The notes: generated by a model not told the origin, from the letters alone. Positions 1-7,015 are shown, counted from the first letter of the stretch. The stretch: DNA of 11,236 nucleotides from BS750m-G62 sp964577175 (GCA_964577175.1 CAZNYC010000131.1:1-11236); one strand, 5' to 3'. Made by a program: numbers and translations.

Positions 1-105
1 CTGCTCCCGCAGCCGGCTCGAAAGGCGGCGCCTCGCAAGGCACTCGATGCGAGCGCCTGCCGGCACGAAAGGCGGCGCCTCGCAACCCGGCCGGCCCGAA
101 CGGCC
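1..105. repeat. Repeat-rich 3' flank of proC with a truncated family-1 hairpin
   Basis: No gene is visible here. Bases 1-21, read on the minus strand, are a family-1 element cut by the window edge: TCGAG, then a stem arm, GGGA loop and the start of the second arm. A 20-base unit, cgaaaggcggcgcctcgcaa, occurs exactly at 19-38 and again at 66-85. A weaker third echo (ccggcccgaacggcc) lies at 91-105, next to the proC stop codon. Between the two exact copies is a small inverted repeat, CTCG-ATG-CGAG. There is no T-run on either strand, so I do not call a terminator. Direct repeats 47 bases apart suggest local duplication of repeat material. Confidence 0.7.
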
Positions 106-915
106 TTACCGCCCGAGTTCCCGCCCGCGGTCGCGGGCGGCGCGGACGGCTTCGGTGAGGGTCTTCTTCAGGCCCATCGCTTCCAGCATCGCCAGGGCCG
201 CTTCCGTGGTGCCGCCGGGGCTGGTGACCTTCATGCGCAGGGCGGCGGGGTCCTCGCCGGTCTCGGCCATCAGGCGCGCCGCCCCCTCGAACGTGACGCG
301 CGCCAGGCGCCGGGCGTCCGTCTCGGCCAGGCCCACCGCCACGCCGGCCTCGGCCAGCAGTTCCGCCAGGTAGAAGAAGTAGGCGGGCCCCGAGCCCGAG
401 ACGGCCGTCACCGCGTCCATCAGGTCCTCCGAGACGGTGAGGACCTCGGCGGCGGCGCCGAGCAGCCGCTCGGCCTCGGCCAGGTCGTCGTCCGTGGCGG
501 CGGCGCCCTTCGAGATGGCGGCCATCCCCTGCCCCACGAGCATCGGCGTGTTCGGCATGGCCCGGACCACCCGGGTGCCGGCGGCCAGGATCTCCTCCAC
601 ATGCGTCGTCGCGATGCCGGCGCAGATCGTCAGGACGAGTTTCTCCGGGCCGAACCGCTCCGCCACGGGCCCGAGCGCCTCGTCGAACTGCTGGGGCTTG
701 ACGGCGACCAGCACGGTCGGGGCCCGGTCGGCGGCGTCGGCGGCGTCGGCGGTGGCGTCGATGCCGAGGGCCTGCTGGAAGTGGGTGCGGCGGGCCTCGG
801 CCACGTCGCAGGCCAGCATCGCGCCGGCCTCCAGGACGCCGGCCGAGATGAGGCCGCGCGCGATCGCCTCGGCCATGTTCCCGGCGCCGAGGAAGGCGAG
901 GTCTTTGTCGGGCAT
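106..915 (-). CDS. proC: Pyrroline-5-carboxylate reductase
   Basis: This cytoplasmic enzyme reduces 1-pyrroline-5-carboxylate to L-proline with NAD(P)H, the last step of proline synthesis. The 269-residue protein has the usual family length and all expected motifs: the Rossmann dinucleotide loop FLGAGNMAEA (8-17), VAVKPQQF (70-77), VRAMPNTPMLVGQG (117-130), AVSGSGPAYF (171-180) and VTSPGGTTE (230-238) in the C-terminal dimerisation domain. I chose the ATG at 915 because GGAGG (928-924) lies 8 bases upstream. A GTG at 924 would give three more residues but overlaps that ribosome binding site. An Ala/Asp-rich stretch near residues 53-63 is encoded by three 9-base repeats (727-753). It follows the MCE gene on the same strand after 138 bases, so it may be read with the mla operon; no separate promoter is obvious. 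Confidence 0.96.
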   Translation of the reverse strand: MPDKDLAFLGAGNMAEAIARGLISAGVLEAGAMLACDVAEARRTHFQQALGIDATADAADAADRAPTVLVAVKPQQFDEALGPVAERFGPEKLVLTICAGIATTHVEEILAAGTRVVRAMPNTPMLVGQGMAAISKGAAATDDDLAEAERLLGAAAEVLTVSEDLMDAVTAVSGSGPAYFFYLAELLAEAGVAVGLAETDARRLARVTFEGAARLMAETGEDPAALRMKVTSPGGTTEAALAMLEAMGLKKTLTEAVRAARDRGRELGR

Positions 916-923
916 GGTTGCCA

Positions 924-928
924 CCTCC
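924..928 (-). promoter_or_regulatory. Ribosome binding site deciding the proC start
   Basis: GGAGG ends 8 bases before the ATG at 915 and overlaps the alternative GTG at 922-924. This placement favours the ATG. Confidence 0.75.
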
Positions 929-937
929 GGTTTGCGC

Positions 938-1020
938 TTCCCGCGCGGCGGGTCTCCTGGCCCGCCGCGCCGACCTCACCCCCTGTTCTCAAGCGCGGTG
1001 GCATGGGAGGACCACCGCGC
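938..1020 (+). repeat. Family-2 dispersed element, copy A
   Basis: The element is a box, GGCGGGTCTCC (947-957), then 37 bases, then GCGGTGG at 995 inside a 9-base-pair hairpin (arms 993-1001 and 1012-1020, loop 1002-1011). The 20 bases at 938-957 match 9875-9894 at 19 positions. It lies antisense to the mla-proC transcript, between the two genes. A separate 16-base perfect palindrome (1037-1052) follows, next to the MCE stop codon. Confidence 0.65.
943..970. other. Strong GC hairpin upstream of proC
   Basis: GCGCGGCGGG (943-952) and CCCGCCGCGC (961-970) form a perfect 10-base-pair stem with an 8-base loop. On the coding strand it ends 14 bases before the proC ribosome binding site. No T-run follows on either strand. 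It overlaps the box of family-2 element A, so it may be part of that repeat and not a proC regulator. Confidence 0.5.
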
Positions 1021-1053
1021 GGGAAGCAGGGGCAGTCCGCGGCGCGCCGCGGC

Positions 1054-2088
1054 CTACTTGCCTTCCTTCGCCAGGATGCCTTCCTCCCGCCACAGGGTCA
1101 CGAGGCGGTTGGTGTTGTCGGACATCTCCTTCAGGCTCCGGACGAGGGTCACGAGGGCCCGGTGGAGTTGGTCGTCGGTCATGAGTTTGCCGACGGTGCC
1201 CTTGCCGTCGCGGACGTCGGTGACGGCACCGTTGAGGTTCGTCAGCAACGTATCGGCCCCCTTGGCGGTCTTGTCGAGTTCGGCCAGGAGCGCATCGCCC
1301 TTGGCGAGCATGGCTTCGCCCTTCTTGCCAAGACCGGCGACCGTCTTGCCGGCTTCGCCGACGGTGGCGAGGGCCTTGTCGGCCTTGTCGAGCGTGGTGC
1401 GGGCCTGCTTCAGGGTCTTCTGGAGTTCGCCGGCGGCGGTGTTGGCCTGGACGAGCAGCCGGCCGAGGCCCTTCTCGGTGTCCTTGCCGGTCAACTGGTC
1501 CTCGAGGGTCCCGGCGGTGGAATGGAACTGGTCGATAAGCGTCCACAGGTTCTTGCGCCGGGGGGGCGGCACGCCCTCCGGCGGAGCCGTCAACTGCGTG
1601 AGGTTGGTGACCAGCGTTTCCACATCCTCGATCTTCCGCATCGCGTCGTAGACCTGCTTCATGACGTCTTCGGGCAGGAGGCTGGGCGGCTTGAGTTCGC
1701 CGTGCACCTTCGCCGTGCCGTCGGTCGGGCGCCAGGCGACGGTCTCCTCGGGCGATTCGAAGTCGAGAAACACGTCGCCGGTCATCGTCTGCTGGGCGAC
1801 GAACTCGGCGCCTTTGGGGATGCGCTGTTCGGGGTTGATCCGCATGTGGACCCACACGCCCGGGTCGGGCTGGCTGCTCGTGATGTCCTTGACGTCGCCG
1901 ATCTCGATGCCGTCCAGGTGGACGCGTTTGCCGGTGCGGATGCCCTTGGCGGTGGGCAGGTGGGCGCGGACCTCGTACCCGCCGCGGACCAGGTGGCTGA
2001 CGCCCTCGAACCAGACGATGAGGGTGCCGAGCCCGATCAGTCCGCCCAGCACGAACAGCCCCACGATGATGTGTTTGCGGTCGTTCAC
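1054..2088 (-). CDS. mlaD: MCE-domain lipid transport protein, MlaD-like, membrane anchored
   Basis: This is the substrate-binding part of an Mla-type ABC lipid transporter, fixed in the inner membrane and facing the periplasm. The 344-residue protein has a short cytoplasmic start, a membrane helix (about 7-26), and an MCE domain (about 36-115) with the typical LDGIEIGDVKDI stretch (58-69). A long helical, probably coiled-coil tail follows (about 140-330). DGKGTVGKLMTDDQL (294-308) resembles a C-terminal motif I know from long MlaD relatives in other phyla. E. coli MlaD is about 183 residues, so this is the long form, more like a tube or needle-type MCE protein. The GTG start at 2088 has AGGAG (2100-2096) seven bases upstream and overlaps the mlaF stop as GTGA, implying coupled translation. 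No MlaC or MlaB gene follows. The exact lipid cannot be read from the sequence. Confidence 0.92.
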   Translation of the reverse strand: MNDRKHIIVGLFVLGGLIGLGTLIVWFEGVSHLVRGGYEVRAHLPTAKGIRTGKRVHLDGIEIGDVKDITSSQPDPGVWVHMRINPEQRIPKGAEFVAQQTMTGDVFLDFESPEETVAWRPTDGTAKVHGELKPPSLLPEDVMKQVYDAMRKIEDVETLVTNLTQLTAPPEGVPPPRRKNLWTLIDQFHSTAGTLEDQLTGKDTEKGLGRLLVQANTAAGELQKTLKQARTTLDKADKALATVGEAGKTVAGLGKKGEAMLAKGDALLAELDKTAKGADTLLTNLNGAVTDVRDGKGTVGKLMTDDQLHRALVTLVRSLKEMSDNTNRLVTLWREEGILAKEGK

Positions 2089-2924
2089 GCCTCGTCTCCT
2101 TCGTTCGGCGGCGCGCTGAGGGTCGCGTCGCCGTGGATGAACCGTTGGACGCGGACGTCCGGATGGTTGCGGATCTCCTCCGGCGAGCCGTCGGCGATGA
2201 CCCGCCCCTTGCCGAGCATGACGAGGCGGTCGCCCACCTTGTAGGCGCTGGCCATGTCGTGCGTGACCACGATGGAGGTGGTTTCCATCTCCTGCTGGCA
2301 CCGGACGATGAGCGAGTTGATCGTGTCCGCCGTCACGGGGTCCAGGCCGGTGGTCGGCTCGTCGTAGAGGATGACCTCCGGGTCGATGGCGATGGCGCGC
2401 GCGAGGCCCACCCGCTTCTTCATGCCGCCGGAGAGTTCCTCCGGCAACAGGTCCTCGGTGCCCTCGAGGCCGACGGTGGCGAGTTTCTGGGCCACCGTTT
2501 CGCGGATCTTCTCCTCCGGCCAATCCTTGTGTTCGCGGATGGCGAACGCCACGTTCTCGTAGACCGAGAGGAAGTCAAAGAGCGCCGCCCCCTGGAACAC
2601 CATGCCGAACCGCTGGCGGATGGGAATCAGGGCCCGCTCGCCCAGGCCGGTGATCTCGGTGTCGCCGAAGAAGATCCGGCCGGTGTCCGGTTCGAGCAGC
2701 GCAAGGATGAGTTTCAGCATGACGCTCTTGCCCACGCCGCTCGTGCCCAGGACGACGGTCGTCTCGCCGCGGCGAAAGCCGAGCGCCAGGTCCTCGAAGA
2801 CCGTGTGGTCGCCGAAGCGCTTCGTCACGCCTTCGAGGCGGATGAGGGGCCCGTCGCCGGCCGCCCCGGCGGGCGCCGCCTCGGCCGTTGAGCGGGTGTC
2901 GGGATGGGTGTCGCTCGCGCTCAT
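2085..2924 (-). CDS. mlaF: ABC transporter ATPase of the Mla lipid transport system
   Basis: This cytoplasmic ATPase powers the MlaE permease. The 279-residue protein has every ABC motif: Walker A GTSGVGKS (60-67), Q-loop Gln111, signature LSGGMKKR (164-171), Walker B VILYDEP (184-190) with Glu189 as catalytic base, and the H-loop His222. LSGGMKKR with Met-Lys-Lys, and the FGMVFQGAALFDFLSVYENVAF type of Q-loop region (106-127), are typical of the MlaF/Ttg2A family. The first 25 or so residues are a low-complexity acidic and alanine-rich extension ahead of the ABC fold. The ATG at 2924 overlaps the mlaE stop (ATGA), and the gene ends by overlapping the MCE start (GTGA), so the three proteins are likely made in fixed proportion. 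Confidence 0.96.
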   Translation of the reverse strand: MSASDTHPDTRSTAEAAPAGAAGDGPLIRLEGVTKRFGDHTVFEDLALGFRRGETTVVLGTSGVGKSVMLKLILALLEPDTGRIFFGDTEITGLGERALIPIRQRFGMVFQGAALFDFLSVYENVAFAIREHKDWPEEKIRETVAQKLATVGLEGTEDLLPEELSGGMKKRVGLARAIAIDPEVILYDEPTTGLDPVTADTINSLIVRCQQEMETTSIVVTHDMASAYKVGDRLVMLGKGRVIADGSPEEIRNHPDVRVQRFIHGDATLSAPPNEGDEA

Positions 2925-3736
2925 AGGAAGATCGTGAACTGGCCCCAGATCGAATCGTAGATGCCGCGCATCAGCAGAATCAGGAACAGGTCCAGGACGA
3001 GAATGGCCATGAACGACAGGACGAACGCCTCGGTGGCGGCCCGTCCGACGCCCTCGGCGCCCTGCCGGCTCTGGAACCCCTTGAAACAGGAAATCAGCGC
3101 GATGGCCGCCCCGAAGAACCCGCTCTTGATGACACCCATGAAGATGTCCCAGTTCTCGACCACGTCGGCGGAGTGGGCCCAGTACTCGTGCGGGTCGGCG
3201 CCGTAGCCCCAGATGACGAAGTACCCGCCCATGATGCCGACGAAGTCGCAGTAGATCGTCAGGAACGGGATCAGCAGGAAACACGCCAGGAACCGCGGGA
3301 CCACCAGGTACCGGATCGGGTCGGCCCCCATGGCGCGGAGGGCGTCGATCTGCTCGGTCACCTTCATCGTGCCCAGGCCCGCCGCCAGCGCCCCGCCCAC
3401 GCGGCCGGCGATCATGATCCCGGCCAGCACCGGCCCGAGTTCCTTGACGACCGAGATGTTGATGACGGCCCCGCTCCAGGCGCCCCGGCCGATGGACTCG
3501 AACTGCCGGTACGACTGCACCGCCAGCACCATGCCGACGAACGCCCCCGTGATGACGATGACCGGCATGCTCCGCACGCCGCATTCGTAGAGTTGCGGCC
3601 CGAGTAGCCGCCACCGCGTGCCGTCGGTCACGATCCAGCGGGCCATCCGGAACGCAAAGAGCGCAAACTGCCCCAGTTCGGCGACCATGTCGGCCGTCCG
3701 GGCGCCCATCCGCGCAATGGGACTGGCCAGACCCAC
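2921..3736 (-). CDS. mlaE: MlaE-type lipid ABC transporter permease
   Basis: This is the integral inner-membrane subunit that moves phospholipid between the inner membrane and the MCE protein. The 271-residue protein matches MlaE/YrbE in length. After an amphipathic N-terminal part come several hydrophobic segments (about 55-75, 100-122, 143-175, 205-218 and 236-257). The diagnostic family block VVKELGPVLAGIMIAGRVGG (96-115), followed by TMKVTEQIDALRAMGADP (123-140), is intact. I start it at GTG 3736, which has GGAGGAGG (3750-3743) 6 bases upstream. The next ATG (3709) has no ribosome binding site, and a farther upstream ATG (3796) would place the first codons inside the promoter. It is the first gene of the mla operon. 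Confidence 0.94.
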   Translation of the reverse strand: MGLASPIARMGARTADMVAELGQFALFAFRMARWIVTDGTRWRLLGPQLYECGVRSMPVIVITGAFVGMVLAVQSYRQFESIGRGAWSGAVINISVVKELGPVLAGIMIAGRVGGALAAGLGTMKVTEQIDALRAMGADPIRYLVVPRFLACFLLIPFLTIYCDFVGIMGGYFVIWGYGADPHEYWAHSADVVENWDIFMGVIKSGFFGAAIALISCFKGFQSRQGAEGVGRAATEAFVLSFMAILVLDLFLILLMRGIYDSIWGQFTIFL

Positions 3737-3742
3737 GTGCCC

Positions 3743-3750
3743 CCTCCTCC
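3743..3750 (-). promoter_or_regulatory. Ribosome binding site deciding the GTG start of mlaE
   Basis: GGAGGAGG lies 6 bases before the GTG at 3736. No other start in the frame has a comparable site. Confidence 0.7.
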
Positions 3751-3767
3751 TGCGTTGACCGACTCGT

Positions 3768-3796
3768 ATCCTAAACGGGCCGGGCGGCGGATGCAA
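3768..3796 (-). promoter_or_regulatory. Candidate sigma-70 promoter for the mla operon
   Basis: Read on the minus strand, TTGCAT (3796-3791) and TAGGAT (3773-3768) are 17 bases apart. The -10 matches TATAAT at 4 of 6 positions and the -35 matches TTGACA at 3 of 6. Transcription would start near 3761, giving a leader of about 25 bases that carries the ribosome binding site. Confidence 0.4.
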
Positions 3797-3823
3797 GCGG
3801 TACGCCGGTCACGCCAGGCGGGT

Positions 3824-3855
3824 GGCATGCGTTTGCGCCGGGGCGGAAGCATGCC
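3824..3855. other. Imperfect inverted repeat in the mlaE-hydrolase gap
   Basis: GGCATGC (3824-3830) and GCATGCC (3849-3855) can pair, with a shorter inner CGCC/GGCG stem. It sits between the two divergent promoters. It could be an operator or just repeat material; nothing in the sequence decides between these. Confidence 0.4.
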
Positions 3856-3870
3856 CGATCCCGGCGCCGG

Positions 3871-3908
3871 TCGAGCCCGCCGCGGAAGCGGCGGGTCATC
3901 CTCATCCG
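3871..3908 (+). repeat. Family-1 hairpin element, copy 1
   Basis: TCGAG is followed by an 8-base-pair stem (3876-3883 with 3888-3895) closed by a GGAA loop, one base, then the tail CATCCTCATCCG (3897-3908). It lies 56 bases before the hydrolase start codon, in the same orientation. The proposed promoter of that gene is downstream of it, so it may not be transcribed with it. Confidence 0.7.
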
Positions 3909-3928
3909 CCTGGCTGCCCCCTCACGCC

Positions 3929-3956
3929 TTGCCTCCCGCGACCGGCCGCCTAGAAT
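3929..3956 (+). promoter_or_regulatory. Promoter of the membrane hydrolase gene, possibly leaderless
   Basis: TTGCCT (3929-3934) and TAGAAT (3951-3956) are 16 bases apart and match the -35 and -10 consensus at 4 of 6 and 5 of 6 positions. The expected transcription start (about 3963) is within a few bases of the ATG at 3965. There is no ribosome binding site between them, which fits a leaderless mRNA. Confidence 0.5.
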
Positions 3957-3964
3957 ACCCCGCG

Positions 3965-5104
3965 ATGGATACCTTGACTCAAGGCCTTCTCGGCGCCGTG
4001 ACCGCCCAGTTGGGTTTTCGCCAGCGGCTGGGCCCGTCCGCCACGTGGGTGGCGGCGGCGGCCGCCGTCGCCCCGGACCTGGACGTCTTCGCGGGTCCGA
4101 TGCTGGCCGCCGTCGGCCGCGACGACGAGGGGTTGGGGTACATTACGGCCCACCGGGGCCTGAGCCATTCGCTCCTGGCCGTGCCGCTGATGGCCCTCGC
4201 CGTCGCAGGCCTGTGGTGGGGCATCCGGCGATGGCGCGAGCGCCGCCGCGCCGAACGGACCGCCGCCGACGGCCCCGGCGGCGGGCCGGGGCCGCCGTTC
4301 CTTCTCTTCTACGCGTGCGTCTTCGTGGCCGTCCTCTCCCATCCGCTGCTGGACTGGTGTACGACGTACGGCACGCAGTTGTTCTCGCCGGTGACGTCGC
4401 GGCGTTTCGCGGCGGACCTGGTCCCGATCGTCGACATCCTCTACACCCCGTTGCTGGTGCTCACGCTGGTCGGCTGCGCCGTCGTGCGGCGGGTGAAGCG
4501 ATGGAACGGCCGGGGGGTCTCGCTGGCCGTCGGATGGGTCGGCTTCGGCCTGAGCGTGGCGTACCTGGCCTCCGGCCACGTGCTGCACGAACGGGCGGTG
4601 ACCGTCGCGCGGAGCCTGGCGGAGGAAACGATGACCGCCCCGGACGGCGGAGCCGCGGCCGTCCGGCGGGCCGACGCCTACCCCGCACTCGGCAGCATCC
4701 TGGCCTGGCGGACCGTCGTCGAGACCGACGCCGGGCGGTGGCAGGTGGCGCGGGTCCGGCCGCTGGCCCGCGAGCCCGTCCAGCCGGACCGCGTGCACGC
4801 CGTCGCCGACGCCGCGGGGCCGTGGGTCGACCGCGCCCGGGCGCTGCGAGCCGCCCGCGTCTACGCGTGGTTCGCGATGGACCGCCTCCGGGCCGAGCAC
4901 CGCCGCGACGGCGAGGACCACCTCGTCACCCTGCACGATATGCGGTACGGGCACCGTCCGGACCGGCTGGAGAGCCTCTGGCCGCTCGTCGTCCGGTTCG
5001 GGCCGGACGGCCGGGTGCGGCAGGTGCGCCGCCTGACGCCGCGCAGCCGCCGCAGCCTCGACGAAATGATCGCCGACGCCTGGGACGATATCCGGGGGCG
5101 GTAG
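3965..5104 (+). CDS. YdjM-type (DUF457) membrane-bound metal-dependent hydrolase
   Basis: The 379-residue protein belongs to the YdjM/DUF457 family of inner-membrane putative metal-dependent hydrolases, whose substrates are mostly unknown. The family start MDTLTQGLLGAVTA (1-14) fixes the start at 3965. Likely metal ligands are Asp38 and Asp40 (APDLD), His63 and His67 (HRGLSHS) and His126 with Asp130 (SHPLLDWCTTYGT). Hydrophobic helices lie at about 27-36, 69-87, 112-125, 155-173 and 185-203. The half from about 205 to 379 is polar, Arg-rich and probably soluble; I do not recognise it as a separate domain. No ribosome binding site precedes the ATG. The gene is alone on its strand, divergent from mlaE and convergent with the small cysteine-rich gene. 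Confidence 0.88.
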   Translation: MDTLTQGLLGAVTAQLGFRQRLGPSATWVAAAAAVAPDLDVFAGPMLAAVGRDDEGLGYITAHRGLSHSLLAVPLMALAVAGLWWGIRRWRERRRAERTAADGPGGGPGPPFLLFYACVFVAVLSHPLLDWCTTYGTQLFSPVTSRRFAADLVPIVDILYTPLLVLTLVGCAVVRRVKRWNGRGVSLAVGWVGFGLSVAYLASGHVLHERAVTVARSLAEETMTAPDGGAAAVRRADAYPALGSILAWRTVVETDAGRWQVARVRPLAREPVQPDRVHAVADAAGPWVDRARALRAARVYAWFAMDRLRAEHRRDGEDHLVTLHDMRYGHRPDRLESLWPLVVRFGPDGRVRQVRRLTPRSRRSLDEMIADAWDDIRGR

Positions 5105-5110
5105 CGGATG

Positions 5111-5194
5111 GCCGGGCGCCGCCCGGCGGGCCTCCCGGCTCGCTCCGCAAGACCGCGATGGGCTTCTCCGTGCGGTGGGCCGGAGCCCCACCGC
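5111..5194 (+). repeat. Convergent gap with family-2 element, copy B
   Basis: This gap between two convergent genes holds two hairpins. The first is GCCGGGC-GCC-GCCCGGC (5111-5127). The second has 8-base arms GCGGTGGG (5172-5179) and CCCACCGC (5187-5194). A box, GGCGGGCCTCC (5125-5135), lies 36 bases before the second hairpin, the architecture of copies A and C. There is no T-run, so termination in this gap is possible but not shown. Confidence 0.55.
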
Positions 5195-5220
5195 CCCGAA
5201 CGCGCCGCACTGCCGGCCGG

Positions 5221-5409
5221 CTACTTCAGCCGCAGCGTGCGCCCGCAGCAGGAGAAGACGCACGGCTCGGCGTCGGAGCCTTCGTGGCAGCCGCACTCCT
5301 CGGCAGGGGTGCCGACGTCGCGGCACTCCTTGACGACCTCGAGTTCGAGGCCGCACTCGCCGCAGGCATAGACCTGGCCCATTTTCATTTCGTGGCAGTT
5401 GGTGGCCAT
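5221..5409 (-). CDS. Small cysteine-rich desulforedoxin-like metal-binding protein
   Basis: This 62-residue cytoplasmic protein has nine cysteines (5, 16, 19, 29, 39, 41, 50, 54, 55). VYACGECGLELEVVKE (13-28) and CVFSCCGRTL (50-59) line up with the CxxC and CC metal-binding ends of desulforedoxin and of the N-terminal desulfoferrodoxin domain, which hold one iron through four cysteines. The gap between the two halves is 34 residues here, against about 15 in desulforedoxin. The extra part carries four more cysteines (29, 39, 41, 50). The metal may be iron or zinc, and the role (electron transfer, oxidative stress or metal binding) is open. The ATG has GGAGG (5420-5416) six bases upstream and a good promoter. 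It is transcribed alone. Confidence 0.8.
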   Translation of the reverse strand: MATNCHEMKMGQVYACGECGLELEVVKECRDVGTPAEECGCHEGSDAEPCVFSCCGRTLRLK

Positions 5410-5465
5410 GAACGTCCTCCGCAATCCGCTGTTCTCGTTCGGGGTGGTCGGGTACGTTTCAGACA

Positions 5466-5495
5466 AGCCTAGCCCGTGACGGTTGCGTATGTCAA
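5466..5495 (-). promoter_or_regulatory. Sigma-70-like promoter of the cysteine-rich small protein
   Basis: On the minus strand a perfect TTGACA (5495-5490) lies 18 bases from TAGGCT (5471-5466), a weaker -10 matching at 3 of 6 positions. Transcription would begin near 5459, giving a leader of about 50 bases. Confidence 0.5.
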
Positions 5496-5707
5496 GTCTC
5501 AACGGCAGCGGAACCTCCCGTCCCCGGAGGTGTTTGATATTAAGATGTCGGCCGGGGCATGCCGCGTTCGGCCTGTCGGAAATGCACCGCCCGCGCGAAA
5601 CGGCTCCTGTTCGCCGACCCGCTTGCGGGCCGCACGCCGTTGATCGGGCGCCACGCACGACCGGGCACGACCGGCCGTCGTAAGGGGGGTGGAACGAAAG
5701 GCCGTCC
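5496..5707. other. Divergent gap upstream of the beta-propeller gene
   Basis: No gene is supported here. It contains an AT-rich patch (5531-5548, including TTGATA at 5534-5539), unusual for this GC-rich window, but no -10 at a fitting distance. A perfect 10-base tandem repeat, GCACGACCGG, occupies 5655-5674. GAAAGG ends 6 bases before the ATG at 5708 and is the likely ribosome binding site of that gene; AAGGGGGG lies further upstream. The promoter of the beta-propeller gene is probably here, but I cannot place it. Confidence 0.4.
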
Positions 5708-7015
5708 ATGAACCGACATCGTGTCATCACACGTGCGGCACGCATCGCCCTCGTCGTCCTCTTTGCCGCCGCGGCCGCCTCCGCCGCCGACTGGCCCCAG
5801 TGGCGCGGGCCGGACCACACCGGCGTCACGCCGGAGTCGTCCGGCCATCCGTCCGGCTGGCCGCCACGGCGCCTGTGGGACACCGACGTCGGCGTGGGCT
5901 GCACCTCGCCCATCCTCGCCGGCGGACGCCTCTACGTCATGGGATGGAAGGGCCCCGGCAACGTGCGCGCCAATCCGATGGGGCAGGACCTCGTCTGGTG
6001 CTTCGACGCCCGCACCGGCCGGCGCCTCTGGCGGCAGAACTACCCCTGCCGCTACCACAGCCGCCAGCGGGCGGGCGACCTCGGCCAGTACGGCGGACCG
6101 TCCTCCACCCCCACGCTCGACCCCGAGACCGGCTGGCTGTACACGCTGAGCACGGACGGCCACCTGGCATGCTGGGACGCGCGGCGCGGCGGCCGGCCCG
6201 TCTGGGGACTCAACCTGTACGAGACCTTCCCCGTCCCGAAGAAGCCCGACGTCGGCCGCGGACGCCGCGAGTACGGGTACCCCCAGTCGCCGCTGCTCGT
6301 GGGCGACACGATCGTGGTCGAGGTCGGCTCCTCCGAGGGCACCGTCATCGCGTTCGACAAACGGACCGGCAAACCCGCCTGGCGGTCACAGGCGACGCTC
6401 CTCGCCGGCCACACGGGCGGCCCGGCCCCGATGACCGTGGACGGCGCGGCGTGCCTGGCCACCCTCGCCCTGCGGAAGGCCCTCGTCCTCCGCATCGACC
6501 GCGGCCACGTAGGCGAGACCGTCGGCACCGTCGACTGGACGACCGACTTCGCCAACAACATCGCCACCCCCGCCGCCTGGAAACAGTTCCTCATCGTCAC
6601 GTCGAACTATAACGTGAGCCAAACGGCGTGCTTCGAGGTGAGCCTGGACGGTCTGAAGGAGCGATGGCGCGTCCGCGACCACGCCAAGGTCGGGTCCCCC
6701 GTCATCTACAAGGGCCGCGTGTTCCTCGTCAACGGGACCGTCATGTGCCTGGACCTTGCGACGGGGCGCCGGCTGTGGCAGGGCGGGCGGTTCGGCCACG
6801 GCTCGTGCCTCGTGACGGCCGGCGACGATAAACTGGTTGTCTTCGGCGAAGGGCGCCTCGTCCTTCTCGATGCCCTGGCCGATGCGTACAAGGAACTCGG
6901 CAAGGTCGAGAACCTCTTCCGCGCGACCTGCTACCCGCACCCGGCGCTCGCCGACGGCCTGGTGGCCGTCAAGGACATGAAGGGCAACCTCGTGGTCCTG
7001 GCACTGGACGAGTGA
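5708..7015 (+). CDS. Secreted PQQ-type beta-propeller repeat protein
   Basis: The 435-residue protein has a Sec signal peptide (Arg-rich start, hydrophobic 12-24, likely cleavage after Ala26 in ASA). The mature end starts with DWPQWRGPDHTGV (28-40), a hallmark of the many secreted beta-propeller proteins of planctomycetes. Repeated blade signatures follow: a hydrophobic strand, then a D-x-x-T-G-x-x-x-W turn, as in FDARTGRRLW, FDKRTGKPAW and LDLATGRRLW. These are the PQQ-like/BamB-like blades. The protein probably acts in the periplasm or outside the cell as a binding scaffold or enzyme. The sequence does not show whether it binds PQQ; the blades alone are not evidence of dehydrogenase activity. 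The next gene on the same strand is also exported, but 223 bases of repeats separate them, so an operon is uncertain. Confidence 0.9.
   Translation: MNRHRVITRAARIALVVLFAAAAASAADWPQWRGPDHTGVTPESSGHPSGWPPRRLWDTDVGVGCTSPILAGGRLYVMGWKGPGNVRANPMGQDLVWCFDARTGRRLWRQNYPCRYHSRQRAGDLGQYGGPSSTPTLDPETGWLYTLSTDGHLACWDARRGGRPVWGLNLYETFPVPKKPDVGRGRREYGYPQSPLLVGDTIVVEVGSSEGTVIAFDKRTGKPAWRSQATLLAGHTGGPAPMTVDGAACLATLALRKALVLRIDRGHVGETVGTVDWTTDFANNIATPAAWKQFLIVTSNYNVSQTACFEVSLDGLKERWRVRDHAKVGSPVIYKGRVFLVNGTVMCLDLATGRRLWQGGRFGHGSCLVTAGDDKLVVFGEGRLVLLDALADAYKELGKVENLFRATCYPHPALADGLVAVKDMKGNLVVLALDE

Noticed and set aside
1..85. CRISPR array suggested by a 20-base repeat at 19-38 and 66-85
   Set aside because: Only two exact copies and one degenerate echo exist, there are no cas genes, and the spacer holds its own inverted repeat.
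601..2244. 547-codon open frame on the plus strand opposite proC and mlaD
   Set aside because: It is antisense to genes with clear family motifs, has no recognisable protein features, and is expected by chance at this GC content.
3737..3964. N-terminal extension of the hydrolase frame back to 3737
   Set aside because: The YdjM family begins with the MDxxTxxLxG motif found at 3965. The extension covers the mlaE promoter and a repeat element.
5410..5913. Upstream extension of the small cysteine-rich gene to 230 residues
   Set aside because: The ATG at 5409 has an ideal ribosome binding site and a promoter inside the extension. The extra part overlaps the beta-propeller gene and has no family resemblance.
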